A DNA stretch of 64,000 nt from Liriodendron chinense (Eukaryota; Streptophyta; Magnoliopsida; Magnoliales; Magnoliaceae). Made by a program: the position numbers and the translations under genes. Position 1 is the first letter of the stretch. Every line of letters begins with the position of its first letter. The notes beneath the pieces are model-generated. The model made no database searches, was not told the DNA's origin, and was given only the letters and a program-made list of their open reading frames with translations. The stretch is taken from contig PVNU02001879.1 in assembly GCA_003013855.2 (NCBI GenBank), positions 248,001-312,000 of the forward strand, read 5' to 3'. Below are positions 1 through 12,110 of this stretch, piece by piece.

Positions 1-569
1 GGGCTGCACCTAATCCACTCGTGGTCTTAATGCCGTTTGAAGAAAACCCTATTGCTAGTCAGTCAACATTAGAAAAATATATAATATATATATCAAGGTG
101 GGCCCATGGTCAGGGCCACACCGTGTTCAGTGAGTCAAGTCGCACCGACTCTACTCCCGGTCTAAACGCAATCCTTGGCACCGACTCTACTCCCGGTCTA
201 AACGCAATCCTTGGCACTGACTCTATCTGTACCGTTCAACAAGAAACCCTGTGTTAGTCAATCACCATTCAACCATTTGGACGGACTGGATTTCCCTCAT
301 TTGATGCTTTTTTTGTTTTTTATTTTGTGGACGGGATCTTTTCTCCTTGACTTGGAATCTTATCTCATCTCAATTGATGGCTATTCATGTTTCTCTTAAA
401 GGAGCCATTCCCAACATTAACATGTCTGCATGCCCCAGAATATAGAGGGCCCCACAGTCAGGGATCCACTCACCTCCGTGGATCGGTCGATCAATTGAGG
501 CAGCGCACAATCTAGATGGGAATGCAGAGAGCATGTTGATCCTACCATCACTGACATCCGTCGTGGGGG

Positions 570-1210
570 TAGGACTCTGTAGAGCCCACTGTTTTGTTTT
601 GTTTTGTTTTTTTTTTTTTTTTTTTTTAATGTGCTTTACCCATGCAATTCATCTGTTTTGCCGACTCATTTTAGGCCATGAGCCGAAAATTGAAGCACAT
701 CCAGAGCTCAAGTGTACCAAGCTATAGGAAATTGTAGGGGTAATAACGTCCACAGTTGAACCAAGGCTTATAGTGAGAGCGGATTAGATGTTATTGGGGT
801 TCTATATATCCTTGACATGGCAGCATACCAGTAGCGTGCAGAAACTATTAAAGTGGGGCCAGCAACTTTCACAGGTAGAATATGCAGTAAACCCTTCTCT
901 GACAGGTGTGCTGCACGCGACCACATCCGGGATAATGTGTTAACGAGTAACCCCTACTTAAGAGATGTTTGTTTGTTGTCCATCCTGTTTATAAGGTGAC
1001 ACTCGCTGGATGAAGGGAAAACACAAATATCAGTTTATGCAAAACTTCTATGGCCCTTACTAAGTTTTCAATGGTCAGCATACAATCCCCACTGTTTCCT
1101 TGTGGTATGCTCCACATGAGTTTTGGATATGCTTCAATTTTAGTACCATGGCTTAAAATGACCTGGCAAAACAGGTGGGCAACATAAATAAAACACATAT
1201 GGGTGTTAGT
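570..1210. repeat. Fold-back MITE, interrupted copy
   Basis: The left arm (about 575-730) and right arm (about 1085-1205) read as inverted versions of the family arms: 'TCATTTTAGG' with a following 'CAAGTGTACCA' on the left, and the complementary 'CCACATGAG...TTCAATTTTAG' on the right. About 230 bases (about 735-965) that do not belong to the family core separate the arms. The same interrupted form is present at 36.5, 40.95 and 45.99 kb, so the interruption predates those duplications. A T-run at 605-627 marks the left arm. Confidence 0.65.
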
Positions 1211-1383
1211 TCAGCACACAATCTACTTCTGTGAAAACCATAGAAAGATTGATGACATTTATACTAACAGTCATAGGTGAAATCACCGGTGTCACATATG
1301 AGGCCAGATCCGATAGAGACACTTTCACGGACGCGGATTGTCTAGTGACCCCATCACCAGCCCTGGGGCTGGTGTCAAAGCTG

Positions 1384-1737
1384 TGTGGGCGCCACCATGA
1401 TGTATGTGTTTTATCCACGCTGTCCATCCATTTTTCCACCTCATTTTAGGGCATGGGCCTAAAAACGAGGCAGATCCAAATCTCAGGTGGACCACACCAC
1501 AGGAAAACAGTGTTGATTGAACGTCCACCCTTAAACTTCCCAGGGCCCACTGTCATGTTTATTTGCCATCCAACCTGTTGATAAGGTCACACAGACCTGG
1601 ATGAAGTGAAAACACAAATATCAGCTTGATCCAAAACTTCTGTGGCCTCCAAGAAGTTTTCAACGGTGAGAATTCAATTCCCACTGTTTCCTGTGGTGTG
1701 GTCCACTTGAGATTTGGATCTGCCTCATTTTTGGGCT
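1384..1737. repeat. Fold-back MITE, right end truncated
   Basis: The left arm begins at the GTGGGCGCCACCATGATG-like end and runs through GGTGGACCACACCACAGGAA. The central part has the family's 'AAACACAAATATCAG' core. The right arm repeats the left arm in inverse (CCTGTGGTGTGGTCCACTTG, near 1700) but stops near 'TTTTTGGGC', so the last 60 or so bases of the arm are missing. The paired copy at 46743-47095 has the same truncation, so the loss came before the large duplication. Confidence 0.75.
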
Positions 1738-1739
1738 GT

Positions 1740-3240
1740 AAAGTTTCTTTACGGTTCGAATTCAGTTAGTGACATTTTTTGTGGTAATCAACAATCTTAA
1801 TGTGGATTTCATAATCTTAACAATGGGATTATAAGATTTCTTCTTAAACTGTTCTGCCCATTTGTTGTCTACTTCATTAGCATGTCAAGCAAATTGTCTG
1901 TCCAACGGAGCATACTTGGTGGGGAAGATTTGTTTGAAGCAGATTTAGACATGTATTTTGTTAGTGTCCTCTTAGTCACCGAGATAAGATCTTTTTACAA
2001 AAATATCGGGTGTGGACCCATTGATATATCCTGACAGGGTGGAGAAAAGAGGATCGCTTGCTGGTAGACATCTCATCTTTTTTACTTTCGTTTATCTGCA
2101 GTACAAATATATTATTGGGGGCAAAATGTCAAATCCTTGTACTGAGATTTTTGAAAAAAAAATTCTACAGGCCTACTCTCAAAATTTGCAAAATCATTAA
2201 CCGATTTCAAAATTTAAATATATCCACATCACTAAATTCCAAACCTTAAACCATTTTTCTCATTTTTCTTTCAATGTTTTAAAGTCATGCATGCTTTCGA
2301 TCATGCAAAAAGTTTCATATAAGTTCTAGGGCTGTCAACGGGTAGCCAGCTGGGCCAGGACCAGCCTTTACCCTAGCCCAGCAGGCCCAGCCCTGCAAGA
2401 AAAAGAGAGACGTCATCAACCGTTGAAATAGTTCTGTCTAAGAATTTTTTACAAGCATATATCCCCCGTCCATCCACTACAAGTCCCATGGTATGAATGG
2501 TTTTGATCATTGAAACTACATATATACGTTGAATAGGAATCACCTACTCGTTACCATAGACAATTCAGTGATGGACTGCGCCAATGGGCCAGGGCGAGCC
2601 ATTCATCATTGGGATGGGTTCAGCCCCATTGGACCTAGATTTCGAACCTACAGGTTTAGCCCTGTCCGTTGCTAACCCTCCGTGCCGCTCTCCGGAGTGG
2701 AGTTTGGCGACCTCTACCCTAAATGTGGACCCATGCACCCCTCAGCGATTGATCAGTTGTTTGGAATCATTCATTATATGACCCCTCGGTGGTGGCCCAC
2801 AAAATCAAAACTCACACCAATCAGTTGATGCAAACCATGGCCCGAAATGATCGTAGTTTGGAGTAGGCTAGCAATTGGATTATAAATGATCATGTCTGTA
2901 TGATTTTGCACACTGAGCTACCCATGATTAGGGTGGCTAGTGGGCCAGGGAGGATCAGACAGCAATCAATTCGTTTATGGCCAACCATTTAAACTGAGCC
3001 TTGAGTTGTGGCTTACGTAGGACTGGGTCATAAACAGGTGCTCATCCAGGCTCAGGTCCAACCCCAATACAAAATATTTTCAAACCAAAACTAGGGTAGT
3101 TGCACCATTCACTAACCGGGTCTAAAATTTAGTCAGGGCTGGACCCACATACTAAAGGCCCACTCATCAGGGCTGGACCCACATACTAAACGACCACACG
3201 ACATTTTTTTTTTTTCAGGGTTGAAATATAGGGGCGCTAG
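1740..3240. other. No gene seen; partly hAT-like debris
   Basis: No open frame here has a recognisable domain, and the longest ones (about 60 codons) look like chance. Near 2329 the stretch AGGGCTGTCAACGGG followed by GGCCCAGC-type words resembles the end of a degenerate hAT-type non-autonomous element. Two copies of GGGCTGGACCCACATACTAAA lie in tandem near 3140-3190. The whole stretch is repeated at 47.1-48.6 kb. Confidence 0.4.
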
Positions 3241-3579
3241 TTTGGTGGATCACTGACTGTGAGGCGCATCATGATATATGTGCCTTATATCTACGCCGTT
3301 CTTCTGTTTCCAAAGCTTTGTTTTAGCTGCCATGTGGAATGCGATGCAAATAGCCTGACTAACGGCCAATCCGTCATTAGGCAAGGTCGAACATCATGAA
3401 TCATCCAAGAGCCAGCTTGCGTCCAAAGCTCAGATGGCCACACTGTGAATTATGAGATTCTTTTAGTTGTGATTTACATTGTTTCGATTGTGTGGCCCAC
3501 TTGGTCTTGGATGCAGCTTGTTTTATTTATATACCGTGAAATATAGGGGTAATGCTTTGGTGGATCCCCATGCACTGGG

Positions 3580-4045
3580 GTTGGTGGATCCCTGATTGTA
3601 GGGCCCACTGTGATGCACGTGCCTTATATCCACTCCGTCCTTCCACTTCAATAGCTCGTTTTTTATTTTTTTTTTATTTTTATTAAGTTTGGATCCAGAA
3701 AAAAAGACGCAGATCTAAATCTCATGTGGACTACACCACAGTAAAGAGTGGCGATTGACCATTAAAATTTCTTGTGGACCACAAACATCTTGGATGAAAC
3801 TGATATTTGTGTGGTCCCTTCATTCAGGTCCTTGTGTCCTTATCAACAGGTTGGATGGAAAATAAACACTCTAGTGGCCCCAAGAAGTTTTTAATGGTGT
3901 GTGCTCAACTACTTCTGTTTCAGTGGTGTTGTCGACCTAAGGTTTGAATCTGCTTCATTTTTTTGGATCATGCCTTAAAATGAGCCATCAAAATGGATAA
4001 ACGGGTGGGATATTAAGCACATAATCACGGTGGGTCCCACAATCA
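3580..4045. repeat. Fold-back MITE (GATCCCTGATTGT subfamily)
   Basis: The left end GATCCCTGATTGTAGGGCCC (3588-3607) is matched in inverse by GGGTCCCACAATCAGAGATC near 4035-4055. The arms carry the family words (CTACACCACAGTAAAGAGTG on the left, its complement on the right) around the ATATTTGTGTGGTCCCTTCA core. A partial relative lies just to the left at 3241-3540. I could not find a clear target-site duplication. The paired copy is at 48970-49435. Confidence 0.7.
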
Positions 4046-4059
4046 GAGATCTAATTTGA

Positions 4060-4550
4060 GAGCGAATTAGGTGTTACCCTGGGAACAGCTTAGTGGGTGT
4101 TACCCTAACCGCGTGGGGCCCTTATTGATGTATTTTTTTTATACATGACGCTGTCTATCTGTTTTTTCATATCATTCTAGGGTGTGATCCAAAACCTTAA
4201 GAAGATCCAAATCTCAGGTGGACCATACCACTGGAAACAGTATGAATAACCATTAAAAACGTTTTGTGGTCCACAAAAGTTTTGGATCAATCTGATATTT
4301 ATATTTTCCCTTCATCAAGATCTTATTGATATGATCAAGAGATTGGATTAAAAATAAACATTACCAAAACCATACGATGGGTTCTTTAAATTTTTAATGG
4401 TGGAGCACTCAATCACACTGTTTCTAGTGGTATGGTCCACTTGAGATTTAGATCTGCATAATGTTTGAAACCACATTCTAAAATGGTCTGTAGAAAACGA
4501 TGGAAGGTCGTGGATATACAAAATATCATCCATGTGGGCCGGGGTAACAC
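4060..4550. repeat. Fold-back MITE (GCGAATTAGGTGTTACC subfamily), right end cut
   Basis: Same subfamily as the complete element at 30958-31498. The left terminal repeat with GCGAATTAGGTGTTACCC is present at 4072-4089, and the core and right arm follow. The outermost right arm ends early in 'CCGGGGTAACACATATTTGG' near 4540, where unrelated sequence takes over. The paired copy at 49445-49925 has the same end. Confidence 0.75.
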
Positions 4551-4554
4551 ATAT

Positions 4555-5329
4555 TTGGCTCCCATCCATGTGGGCTTGGGCTTGGCTTGGAATATCACAG
4601 GTAGGCTTGGGTTTATTCGTTTTGGCCTGTCAGGACTGAGCCAAGCCTACTTCGTGAGCCCGGCTTGGACAAACATCAGCTTGACCCGTTGACACCCTAG
4701 TTATAGTAACCTTGGTTTCCAAATTCAGGTTGATCCAAAACTCATGTGGTCCATACCACATCCAATCATGCCTTCAACATCTAAAATCACATGTTGTGGC
4801 CTACATAGGTTTTGGAATGGCATGATTCTTTGGGATCCCATTCTTCATGGTCAGAAGCATTTCGTGAATAGTGATGCTCTTATCAATATGTAAATAAGAA
4901 CTTGGACACCCCAGCCAGTCCATCATGATCAATCACTGGACCAACAAGTGATGCTCTTATCAATCTGATGATCCCATCCCTTGGAATGTTTGCCTTTCTA
5001 ATCCTCCAGTGAGTTTTGGCAGTCTTCAGTTTGTGTAGCTAGAGTTCATGGTTCAGCGGTCCAAACCAAACCATTCATATGATGGGCCTCATACATCCAG
5101 CAGATCATTCGATCTAGCTAGGTTGGACACTTTCTGGCCTTTCATCATTTAAAATGAAACCTTGCTCTGTGTGTGTGTGTGTGTATTGTCTATTCGCTGG
5201 CCACCTATTGGCAGAGCTGGAAAGGTTCCGTCCAGGTGACTTTTGGCGCATGGGCCACCCACAGTGGGGCAGATAATTTCAGTGGTTTAGATCACCGACT
5301 GATGAGCGCAGCCATGAGGATTGCTATTT
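4555..5329. other. No gene seen; low-copy DNA with a GT repeat
   Basis: 4555-4705 has repeated GGCTTGGG and GAGCCAAGCCTA words and ends in CCCGTTGACACCCTA, which suggests a degenerate hAT-type end. A (GT)n run of about 9 units lies at 5169-5186. About 135 bases between the GT run and GAGGATTGC are absent from copy B, where the GT run joins AGAGGATTGC directly (50575), so one copy gained or lost this piece. Confidence 0.5.
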
Positions 5330-5341
5330 CACTACAAGAAA

Positions 5342-5650
5342 ATTGACTTTTTACAACGGGGATTTTACAACGGGTCAGCCACAATCGTTGTAAAAGAGAA
5401 CTTTTTACAACGGGTAAAGTATGCCTGTTGTAAATAGATCATTTTTACAACGGTCAGGCGTTGGCCAGTTGTAAAAACGATTATTTTTTACTGCAGGCTC
5501 CGTGAACCCCTGTGATTGTAATATTTACAACAGTTTCTGCTCGTTATAAATCGTAAGTTTTTACAACAGACTCCATACGTTGTAACAATTGTTCTTTTTA
5601 CATCGGGTTGATACTACAGCGGTTCCAGCCGGTGGTAAATATTGTGTTTT
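5342..5650. promoter_or_regulatory. Left subterminal repeat array of the CACTA element
   Basis: Many copies of TTTTTACAACGG and the inverse CGTTGTAAA are packed in about 300 bases, often as facing pairs with 15-25 bases between them. In characterised CACTA elements such arrays bind the transposase regulatory protein. That role is inferred here from position and repeat layout. Confidence 0.75.
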
Positions 5651-5789
5651 TACAGCCTCAAGCTCATCACCATTGCATGACAAAAGTATAATTTAAATAC
5701 AATTTTCGATTGTAACCGTATGTGACAGTCGATTGCTGGTAGACCTAAAAATCGACTATCCTGCCCAACTAAAAAAAATAACATTTCAT

Positions 5790-6235
5790 GATGTATATCC
5801 ATGCCATCCGTATGTTTTTTCACCTTGATGATTTCTTGTATATCTATGTCATCCATCCGTTTTTCCAGCCCATTTTAGGGTGAGATCCTAAAAATTAGGC
5901 AGATCTAAATATCAAGTGGACCACACCACAGGAAACAGTAGGGATTGAATGCTTATCATTAAAAACTTCCAAGGGCTACTGTAATGCATGTTTTATCTTA
6001 GCTGTCCATCCATTTTGACAGCTCATTCTTGGGCATGAGCACGAAAAAAGAGGCGGATCAAAGGCTCAAGTGGACCACACCAGAAGAAATAGTGGAGATT
6101 GTCTACGCGTTGATATGTGGTGTGGTCCATTGGGCCTTTGGTCTACCTCCTTTTTCGGATCATGTCATAAAACCAGGTTTCAGAATGATTGAACGGAGTG
6201 GATAAATAACATACATTGTAGTGGGCCCCACGAGC
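5790..6235. repeat. Nested fold-back MITE fragments inside the CACTA element
   Basis: Two left-arm segments occur in succession (5795-5960 and about 5980-6110), each with CAAGTGGACCACACCA-like words. They are followed by a right arm (TGGTGTGGTCCATTGGG near 6120, ending ATACATTGTAGTGGGCCCCA near 6230). This looks like one element interrupted by, or recombined with, another. The pieces lie between the left CACTA array and the captured gene pieces. Confidence 0.6.
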
Positions 6236-6339
6236 CCATGCCAGGACCGTCCCATCCAAAGCTCTCCGCGCCCAAAAGAAAGCCTGCACCAAATTCCTCC
6301 CTCTCGCGCTCAGTTAAAAAAATCCTAATCGATTTTCTA

Positions 6340-6900
6340 TTCTTCCCTCTCCCTCCTCTTCTCCCACCCACTCTCGATCTCTCTCCCTCTCTCGCTGTTA
6401 ATCTCTCTCCCTCTTTCGACCACCATCACCATCGGCATCATCTTGCAGCCCATCTCTCGCAGCCCCCATCCCTTGCAGCCCCACTGACTAAAACCCCCAT
6501 CGCTCGCAGCCCCCATTCTCTCCCTTTGTGGACCACCATCACCACCACCTTCATCTGGGCCGCTCCCGCCCATCTTTGCAGCAACCATCTCTCGCTCGTT
6601 TGGAATTGTTGTCTGGAGGAATGAGATAGGAGTTAGGTTTTTAGGGGTGGTTGTCTTTCTGTCTTGAGACCCGAGTTTCAAAAGCATCAACCATGGCCAT
6701 CGGTAAGAACAAGAAGATTTCATAAGGGGAAAATGGTGGGAAGAAGAAAGCAGTTGATCCCTTTGCACGGCAGATGTTCGATGAAATTGTTTTTAGGGCT
6801 GGTGGGCAGCAACCCATGTGATGTGGTGGAGGACGCATGCCAGGTGTTCGATGAAATTGTGGTGAAATTCGGTATGTTTTGAGTCTTCATTATGTGAGTT
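6340..6900 (+). pseudogene. Captured fragment like the start of ribosomal protein S3a (eS1), chimeric
   Basis: From the ATG at 6693 the frame reads MAIGKNKKIS, then a TAA stop (6723-6725), then GENGGKKKAVDPFAR. The cytosolic ribosomal protein S3a family begins with a very similar MAVGKNKRIS..GKKGGKKKA.DPF pattern. Similarity ends after about 26 codons. There the sequence turns into two copies of TTCGATGAAATTGT (near 6778 and 6849), the second in a frame reading VEDACQVFDEIVVKFG before a possible donor GTATGT (6870). The stretch upstream (6340-6640) is CT-rich with CACCATCACC words, like a plant leader. It lies wholly inside the CACTA element and is broken, so a captured pseudogene is the best reading. 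Confidence 0.65.
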
Positions 6901-7386
6901 CTACTCTGTTTATGATGTAGTTTTGTCTATGAAAGTTATTGTTTGCATATGGTGTTGGTATTTATGAAATGATGAGATATAAGATCGAAATTCTATGAAT
7001 GGTAGGAACCCAAGCAGTTTTTCTAATGGGATACTCCATTTTGCATTTAAGGTAGTGTTTGATTTCTTAAAGAAATGGATGCTTTTAATTCCTAAGTAGG
7101 ATGCAAATTTCCACAGATGGTGTTGGCAACCAAGGATCCAGCAGCCCAATGACTGTTAAAAAGAGAAGAAGATAACTTAATATATTGCTTTTTTCATTTA
7201 TCTAATAAATCTCAAGTTGCACAATGTTTTCTGTTAAAAAGAGTTTGGGATTCTTTCTCTACAAGTGACCAGAGAGTTTATAGTATTCAGGTACGTATTT
7301 ATTTGGATGATTACTAGGAAAGTAGAATGGACAGTATTTAGTGGCACAATCTTTGAAAAAAAGAAAAAGAAAAAAGACAGAATTTA

Positions 7387-8000
7387 GTGGCACTTGTTAT
7401 CAACCCATGTTACTTGAACATGGATGTGGATTTTTGCCTTTGTCAATTAGACTGTTGTATGATATATCTGCAAGAAACATCATGGATGCAGTGCTTAATG
7501 AGGATCGTACATTGTTTTTCATGGATGGTTATGATTACGAGGAAACTCGTTTTCATCTTCCCCATGCTGTGGTGGCAATGGTATACACCAAGTTTTCTCA
7601 TTTTCCCTTTTATTGCTGCTCTGGTTAAATGTTAGTTCTGTAAAATGAATCCTTTCACACTTCCCTTCTACTGTCTGGTAACTTTGGACAAAACCTTGCA
7701 AATAACATGATTTGTGCTTGTTGCCTTTCAAAATATAAAATAAAAAAATAACATGATTTGTGCTTGTTGTGATTAAACAGAATTTCTGTGAGTTGAAAAA
7801 AGAAAAGAAAAAAGAAAAGAAAGAAGACTTTTGTCTTAAGCCCAATGGCCCCAATCTTTACATGACAACCAAACAACTTTAAATAGGACTGACCTTTTCT
7901 AATTCTTATGTTAACATTACCAGATGGTGAGCCACCCTTTGTATAGGGATTGCATGTTCAAGCTTTCATTGCTCACATATAATTCATCAATTGCTCTGTA
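7387..8000 (+). pseudogene. Captured exon pair from an unrecognised host gene
   Basis: The open frame at 7341-7628 contains a stretch that looks like real coding sequence, with LLEHGCGFLPLSIRLLYDIS and later LFFMDGYDYEETRFHLPHAV. It ends at a plausible donor (ATG/GTATAC near 7579-7585). After about 340 bases of intron-like T-rich DNA, ACCAG at 7917-7921 precedes a second open stretch reading MVSHPLYRDCMFKLSLLTY, which ends at CT/GTAAGT near 7998. I do not recognise the family. Position inside the CACTA element suggests gene capture. Confidence 0.45.
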
Positions 8001-9479
8001 AGTATTAGTTGTTCCATGTTATTTATTTCACTATTTATGTCACTTCTCTAAAATAATTTGAGAAATATGTGTCAATTCTCCATTTATGTCACTACCATTT
8101 TAGTTTTATGTTGCTTAGAATTTCATACACTTGGAAACCAAACACACCTTTAATGAATGCTAGAAGAAGAGTTCATGTGGAACCAGTAATACATGAGTCC
8201 ACAAAATTATAGCTTTATCAGATTTTCCTAACAACATTTAGTATCATTTTCCCATTATTTGACAGCTTGGCAGTTTCACTTTCCTCTATAAATATATCAT
8301 AGCCTCTCTATGTGAAACAAAAGGTTAAAATCCAATAGAAATTTAGTGTTGGTTCTAGGGCCCTCCAAAGGACGGGGCCTTGGTAACTTGGGCCTGGTAT
8401 TTGACCGGCCAGATTGAGTCTATTAAAAAATTTGATTTGTTGGACCAAGACCTGTTCCATTCCAAGTTCTTCTTGGCACTGGTTACCATGAGATTATTGG
8501 TTGTAGTTTCTGAAGAGTTAATACGACTATTTCATAATTTAATGTTTGTTTCCTTCTTCTTATTCTCCAAATCTTTAGAGCATGCACAAGATCCTAATAT
8601 TCTTTGTCGATGAGAGATTTCAATCATCTTAAAGGAAATTGTCTACAACTTCCTGATTGAACCACATGATATATCCAATGAATAGTGCTTTCAAATTTGC
8701 CAATTATTATGCTTTGTTTAGGATTTTGATTCATTGTAGCAGAGAAGCAGAAGAATAGCGTGACTTACTCTAGAAACCATCACAATAGAAAAGTGCATCT
8801 TGTATCTTGGGAGGATGCTAGCAAAACCAAAGGATGTTGGCAGAATAGCTTTGAAGGGATTTAAAAATTTCTCCTCTGCCTTTATTGGTAAATGGTTGAG
8901 GAGAATGTGTATTAATAAAGCATAGAGAAGTTAACAGAAAAGTGCAAGTGTCTTTAATTTGTAAGCCGTGAACAGAATAGTGTGAGTGTACTCTTGCCCA
9001 TTTGCAAAAGCTGTTTATTTTCATTTTTTCTCTGAAACTGTACCTTGAGCGTCAACTAGCTTTTTGCATTAGGATGTTTGATGGATGAATTTTTCCAGCA
9101 GAAAAAACACTGAAATGACTCATAGCATCTAGAAGTTACTTTCCTAGTATTTGTGCATATTATTTGTGTTTTCCAGTGAAAGGAGACCTGAAGGATTTCT
9201 TGCATATTAATGATTTTATAGAACTTGCTGGGCACACTAGGAAATCTGGGCCGTTCATAACATGTGGCCCACTACAAGCATGCACTTCCCATGAGTTAAG
9301 CCGGCCTGATCATCAAGTGGGCTAAAGGATTGAGGAAATGGATGGCTAGAAAAATGTCCGATGCTCAATAGTCAACATGAACACATGTGGTCCATCTGAT
9401 GAGAAGACCAGTTGTACTCAGTTTTTTCTTTTGTAAAAATTATGACAATTTCGATTCCTCATTTATAAAAGAGAACTAG

Positions 9480-9831
9480 ATGTTTTATTCAGTAATGGTT
9501 GTTTTCTCTAGAGTGGCTAGGGGTGTTGGTTGCTGGTGTTGTTGGTGGATGCTTTGTTGTGTGATGTTTAGCTGGTGGTGGTTACAGGATTACTGGTTGT
9601 AGTGGGTGTCTGCTGTGTTGTTGCTTGTAGCTAATGGGTGGAGTCCTGGTTGCAGATGTTGGTCCTCTCAGAAGTTTCTATTGCCCTGTTCATTTGTTTT
9701 TTGTCTATCGTCTGGGCAATGGTTCCCTCAGTTATAGCTGGGCTGGTTGTAACGTGAGGTGAGCAGTTTTTCTATACATTTTCTGTTTTGGTTTGGTAAA
9801 AAAAGTTTTAACAAAAAAAAAAAAAAAAAAA
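9480..9831 (+). mobile_element. Possible retroposed 3' end with poly(A) inside the CACTA element
   Basis: The sequence is G/T-rich and ends in AAAAAAGTTTTAAC and a run of 18 A (about 9814-9831). The layout resembles the 3' tail of a plant LINE or other retroposed transcript. I could not find a target-site duplication or coding sequence. Confidence 0.3.
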
Positions 9832-9992
9832 GATGATCACATAAAAAAATTTACTTAATGTTTCTTTCACTATCAAGACTACTTAGGCTCTAAAAGAAGC
9901 TTTTCTTTTTTTCTTTTTCTTTTTTATGAGATGACCCATTTGCTATTAGATTGAAATTTTATATTGATTTTATAATACATTACCCTATATAG

Positions 9993-10121
9993 GTTGCTGC
10001 AGAACAATGCCATTTCAGGTCCTATTCCTATCGACATTGGAAGGATGGAGATGCTCGATCTCTCAACTAATAAGTTCAATGGCGGGATACCCAGTTCAAT
10101 ATGGAAGAACCTGAACTATCT
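9993..10121 (+). pseudogene. Captured LRR exon of a NIK/SERK-type receptor kinase
   Basis: Between an acceptor (CCCTATATAG) and a donor (CT/GTAAG) lies an uninterrupted frame of 43 codons reading LLQNNAISGPIPIDIG, then LDLSTNKFNGGIPSS and NLNYL. The LLQNN.ISG.IP..IG..LDLS.N.F.G.IPSS pattern and the split-leucine (phase 2) exon borders are typical of the paired-LRR exons in NIK/SERK-type LRR kinases. The usual exon is near 144 bases, so about 5 residues between the two repeats look deleted. No neighbouring LRR or kinase exon was found, so this is a stray exon inside the CACTA element. Confidence 0.75.
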
Positions 10122-12110
10122 GTAAGATTGGTGAATTTTACAATGCAGGATTGTGAAATAGTTAGTATTCAGATTGGTGCTGTGTATTTAGGATTCAACT
10201 CTTTTGATCATTTAATTATCAGTTGTATTAGTACTTATTCTTTGCCTAGATTAGCAAAAGAACATGTATCAACTGGTGTGGATCACTTGCCTCGCCCATC
10301 AAATATTATAGGTATTGTGTTCTAGCAACATTAGAAAGTTTGTCCTCCCTCCCAGTGGAAGACGATCAGTTTTTGGCTTTTCATGATCAATTTTCTAATT
10401 TTAGTAGCCTGCATATTTTTGCCTTAACATGGTCAGGTTTGGTTGTAAGCAGTAAAGAGTATTCTTTTTCTATGTTACCATGCATTAAATGATTTAATTT
10501 TTGTGCAGTACGGATGCTTGTAGTACCGAAACCAATAATTATGCAATTCATTTCTATTCTCTCGCCATAATAAAATAATAAAATATTGAAAAGTGAAACG
10601 ATCCCAATATACTAAAGTAGTTGAGTTCACCAAACGCACCCTAAAGTGAGGAACCTTTTCTTTCAATTTAAGGCTTAACGACTTCTAGTGCTTCCATGCA
10701 TAACATCTATTTGTTGGCAATCGTGGAACATGAAGTTCGTTTAAGCAAAAATTACTCTAATTTATTGAGAAGAAATTTAGAGATATGCAAGATAAATAAT
10801 GTCAACAATATTGGTCAAGGTGCTCAACTAGAGCAAAGTTTTGTGCTAGCTATATGAAAATATCTCCTTTTCAAATTGCATGACCTAAACCTTATCTTGA
10901 AAGAAATTACAACTTCAGTTTTTTCAATTAAAAGTGAATCATGGAATTTGGGCAAGGGATGATTTCATGTATGCTTGGCTTAGAGTATGTCTGTCACACT
11001 CGGGTGTTCAATAGGTACAAGTGGGGCACAATGGTTCAGTGATCCAGATCGTTGATATTGTGGGTGTCATTGTGGATGGCCATGCATCAAGACTCTTGGA
11101 TGGGAAAGTCTAACCTTTCAATTAGTGGCCAACAAACAAACTGTCAAGGACGAAAATAGAACACTAGTCCGGAAGAAGACCAAACAATTGATGGCTAGGA
11201 ATCTAGGGATTTTTGGTGTATGGTCATCCATACTAAGGCTTGCCATATTGATGGTTTGGTTACTTATATCGACTTGAGTGCACTATACAAACTCTTGGCA
11301 TGAGTATTGCACAGTACCTCATGGCCAATTTAGAGCCAGTTTGATGGGCTTTCTCCATTCTGTACTACCAAAATCAAACTCTATTTTCTATTTAAAGTGG
11401 GTATCATTTAAATTGCACACAATTGTAATTTGTGCTCTATTTGAAAGGTGGTTTACATCCTTTTAAGTATTATTTTAAGTTTTATAGCCGAATTCCTTTT
11501 TAGCATGCTATTGATGAAATTCTCTACTTGAATTTTGTATGATAAATATTCTAGGTTGATAGACAAGAACTATCATAAAGTTTATACATCTGTTGATTGA
11601 TTTTTGTCCTGTAAAATTCAGAAACATTGTGCCGTTGATTTCTAACCCAGTTGCTCCTTTTATCTTCATCTTCTCTTTGTGGCGATCAAATATGGACATG
11701 TGCGATCCTCTTAACTAATGGAAGTTCTCACTTGTACATAGGTTAGTTGAAATATTATTTGGGTTGAAGAATCATTTTTTCTTTTCATTTTTTTAATGAT
11801 TTATTCATTAGTTTTTAATACTTTGACTATTTATTGATTGTGGACTTGCAAGTAACATAGAAATTGAAGTGTGTCTTGTGCTTTGCGACCATGTATCCTT
11901 GAAAGCCTGAGGACTCCTAAGACAGGTCTCTATAGGATCAAATTCACGCTTGAGGATCCTACTGCTAGAATCCTACTTATATGGTGAAGATGAGGTAAGA
12001 TTTTATTATTACTCTCTCATCATTTAAGTATCATCTTACTGTTTATATGTGTGCTTCTTAGGATTTATACATTTTATAATTGTGAGATTTCTTGCTGTGG
12101 AATGGCCAAG

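Larger units (their letters stand above)
8000..12110. other. Interior of the CACTA element, mostly unassigned
   Basis: Apart from the LRR exon and the poly(A) piece, this stretch is AT-rich and intron-like. Short frames at 8380-8613, 10101-10325 and 11278-11466 have no domain I recognise. No transposase motif was seen on either strand. Confidence 0.5.

Noticed and set aside
5169..5186. GT repeat as the boundary of the CACTA insertion
   Set aside because: A and B first diverge here, but the true transposon ends are at 5330 and 12718. The 135-base difference next to the GT run is a separate indel.
6238..6768. Overlapping frames of 128 (plus) and 143 (minus) codons
   Set aside because: Both come from a CT-rich, CACCATCACC-rich stretch without stops by composition. 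No domain, and they oppose each other. I treat it as leader-like sequence captured with the RPS3a-like piece.
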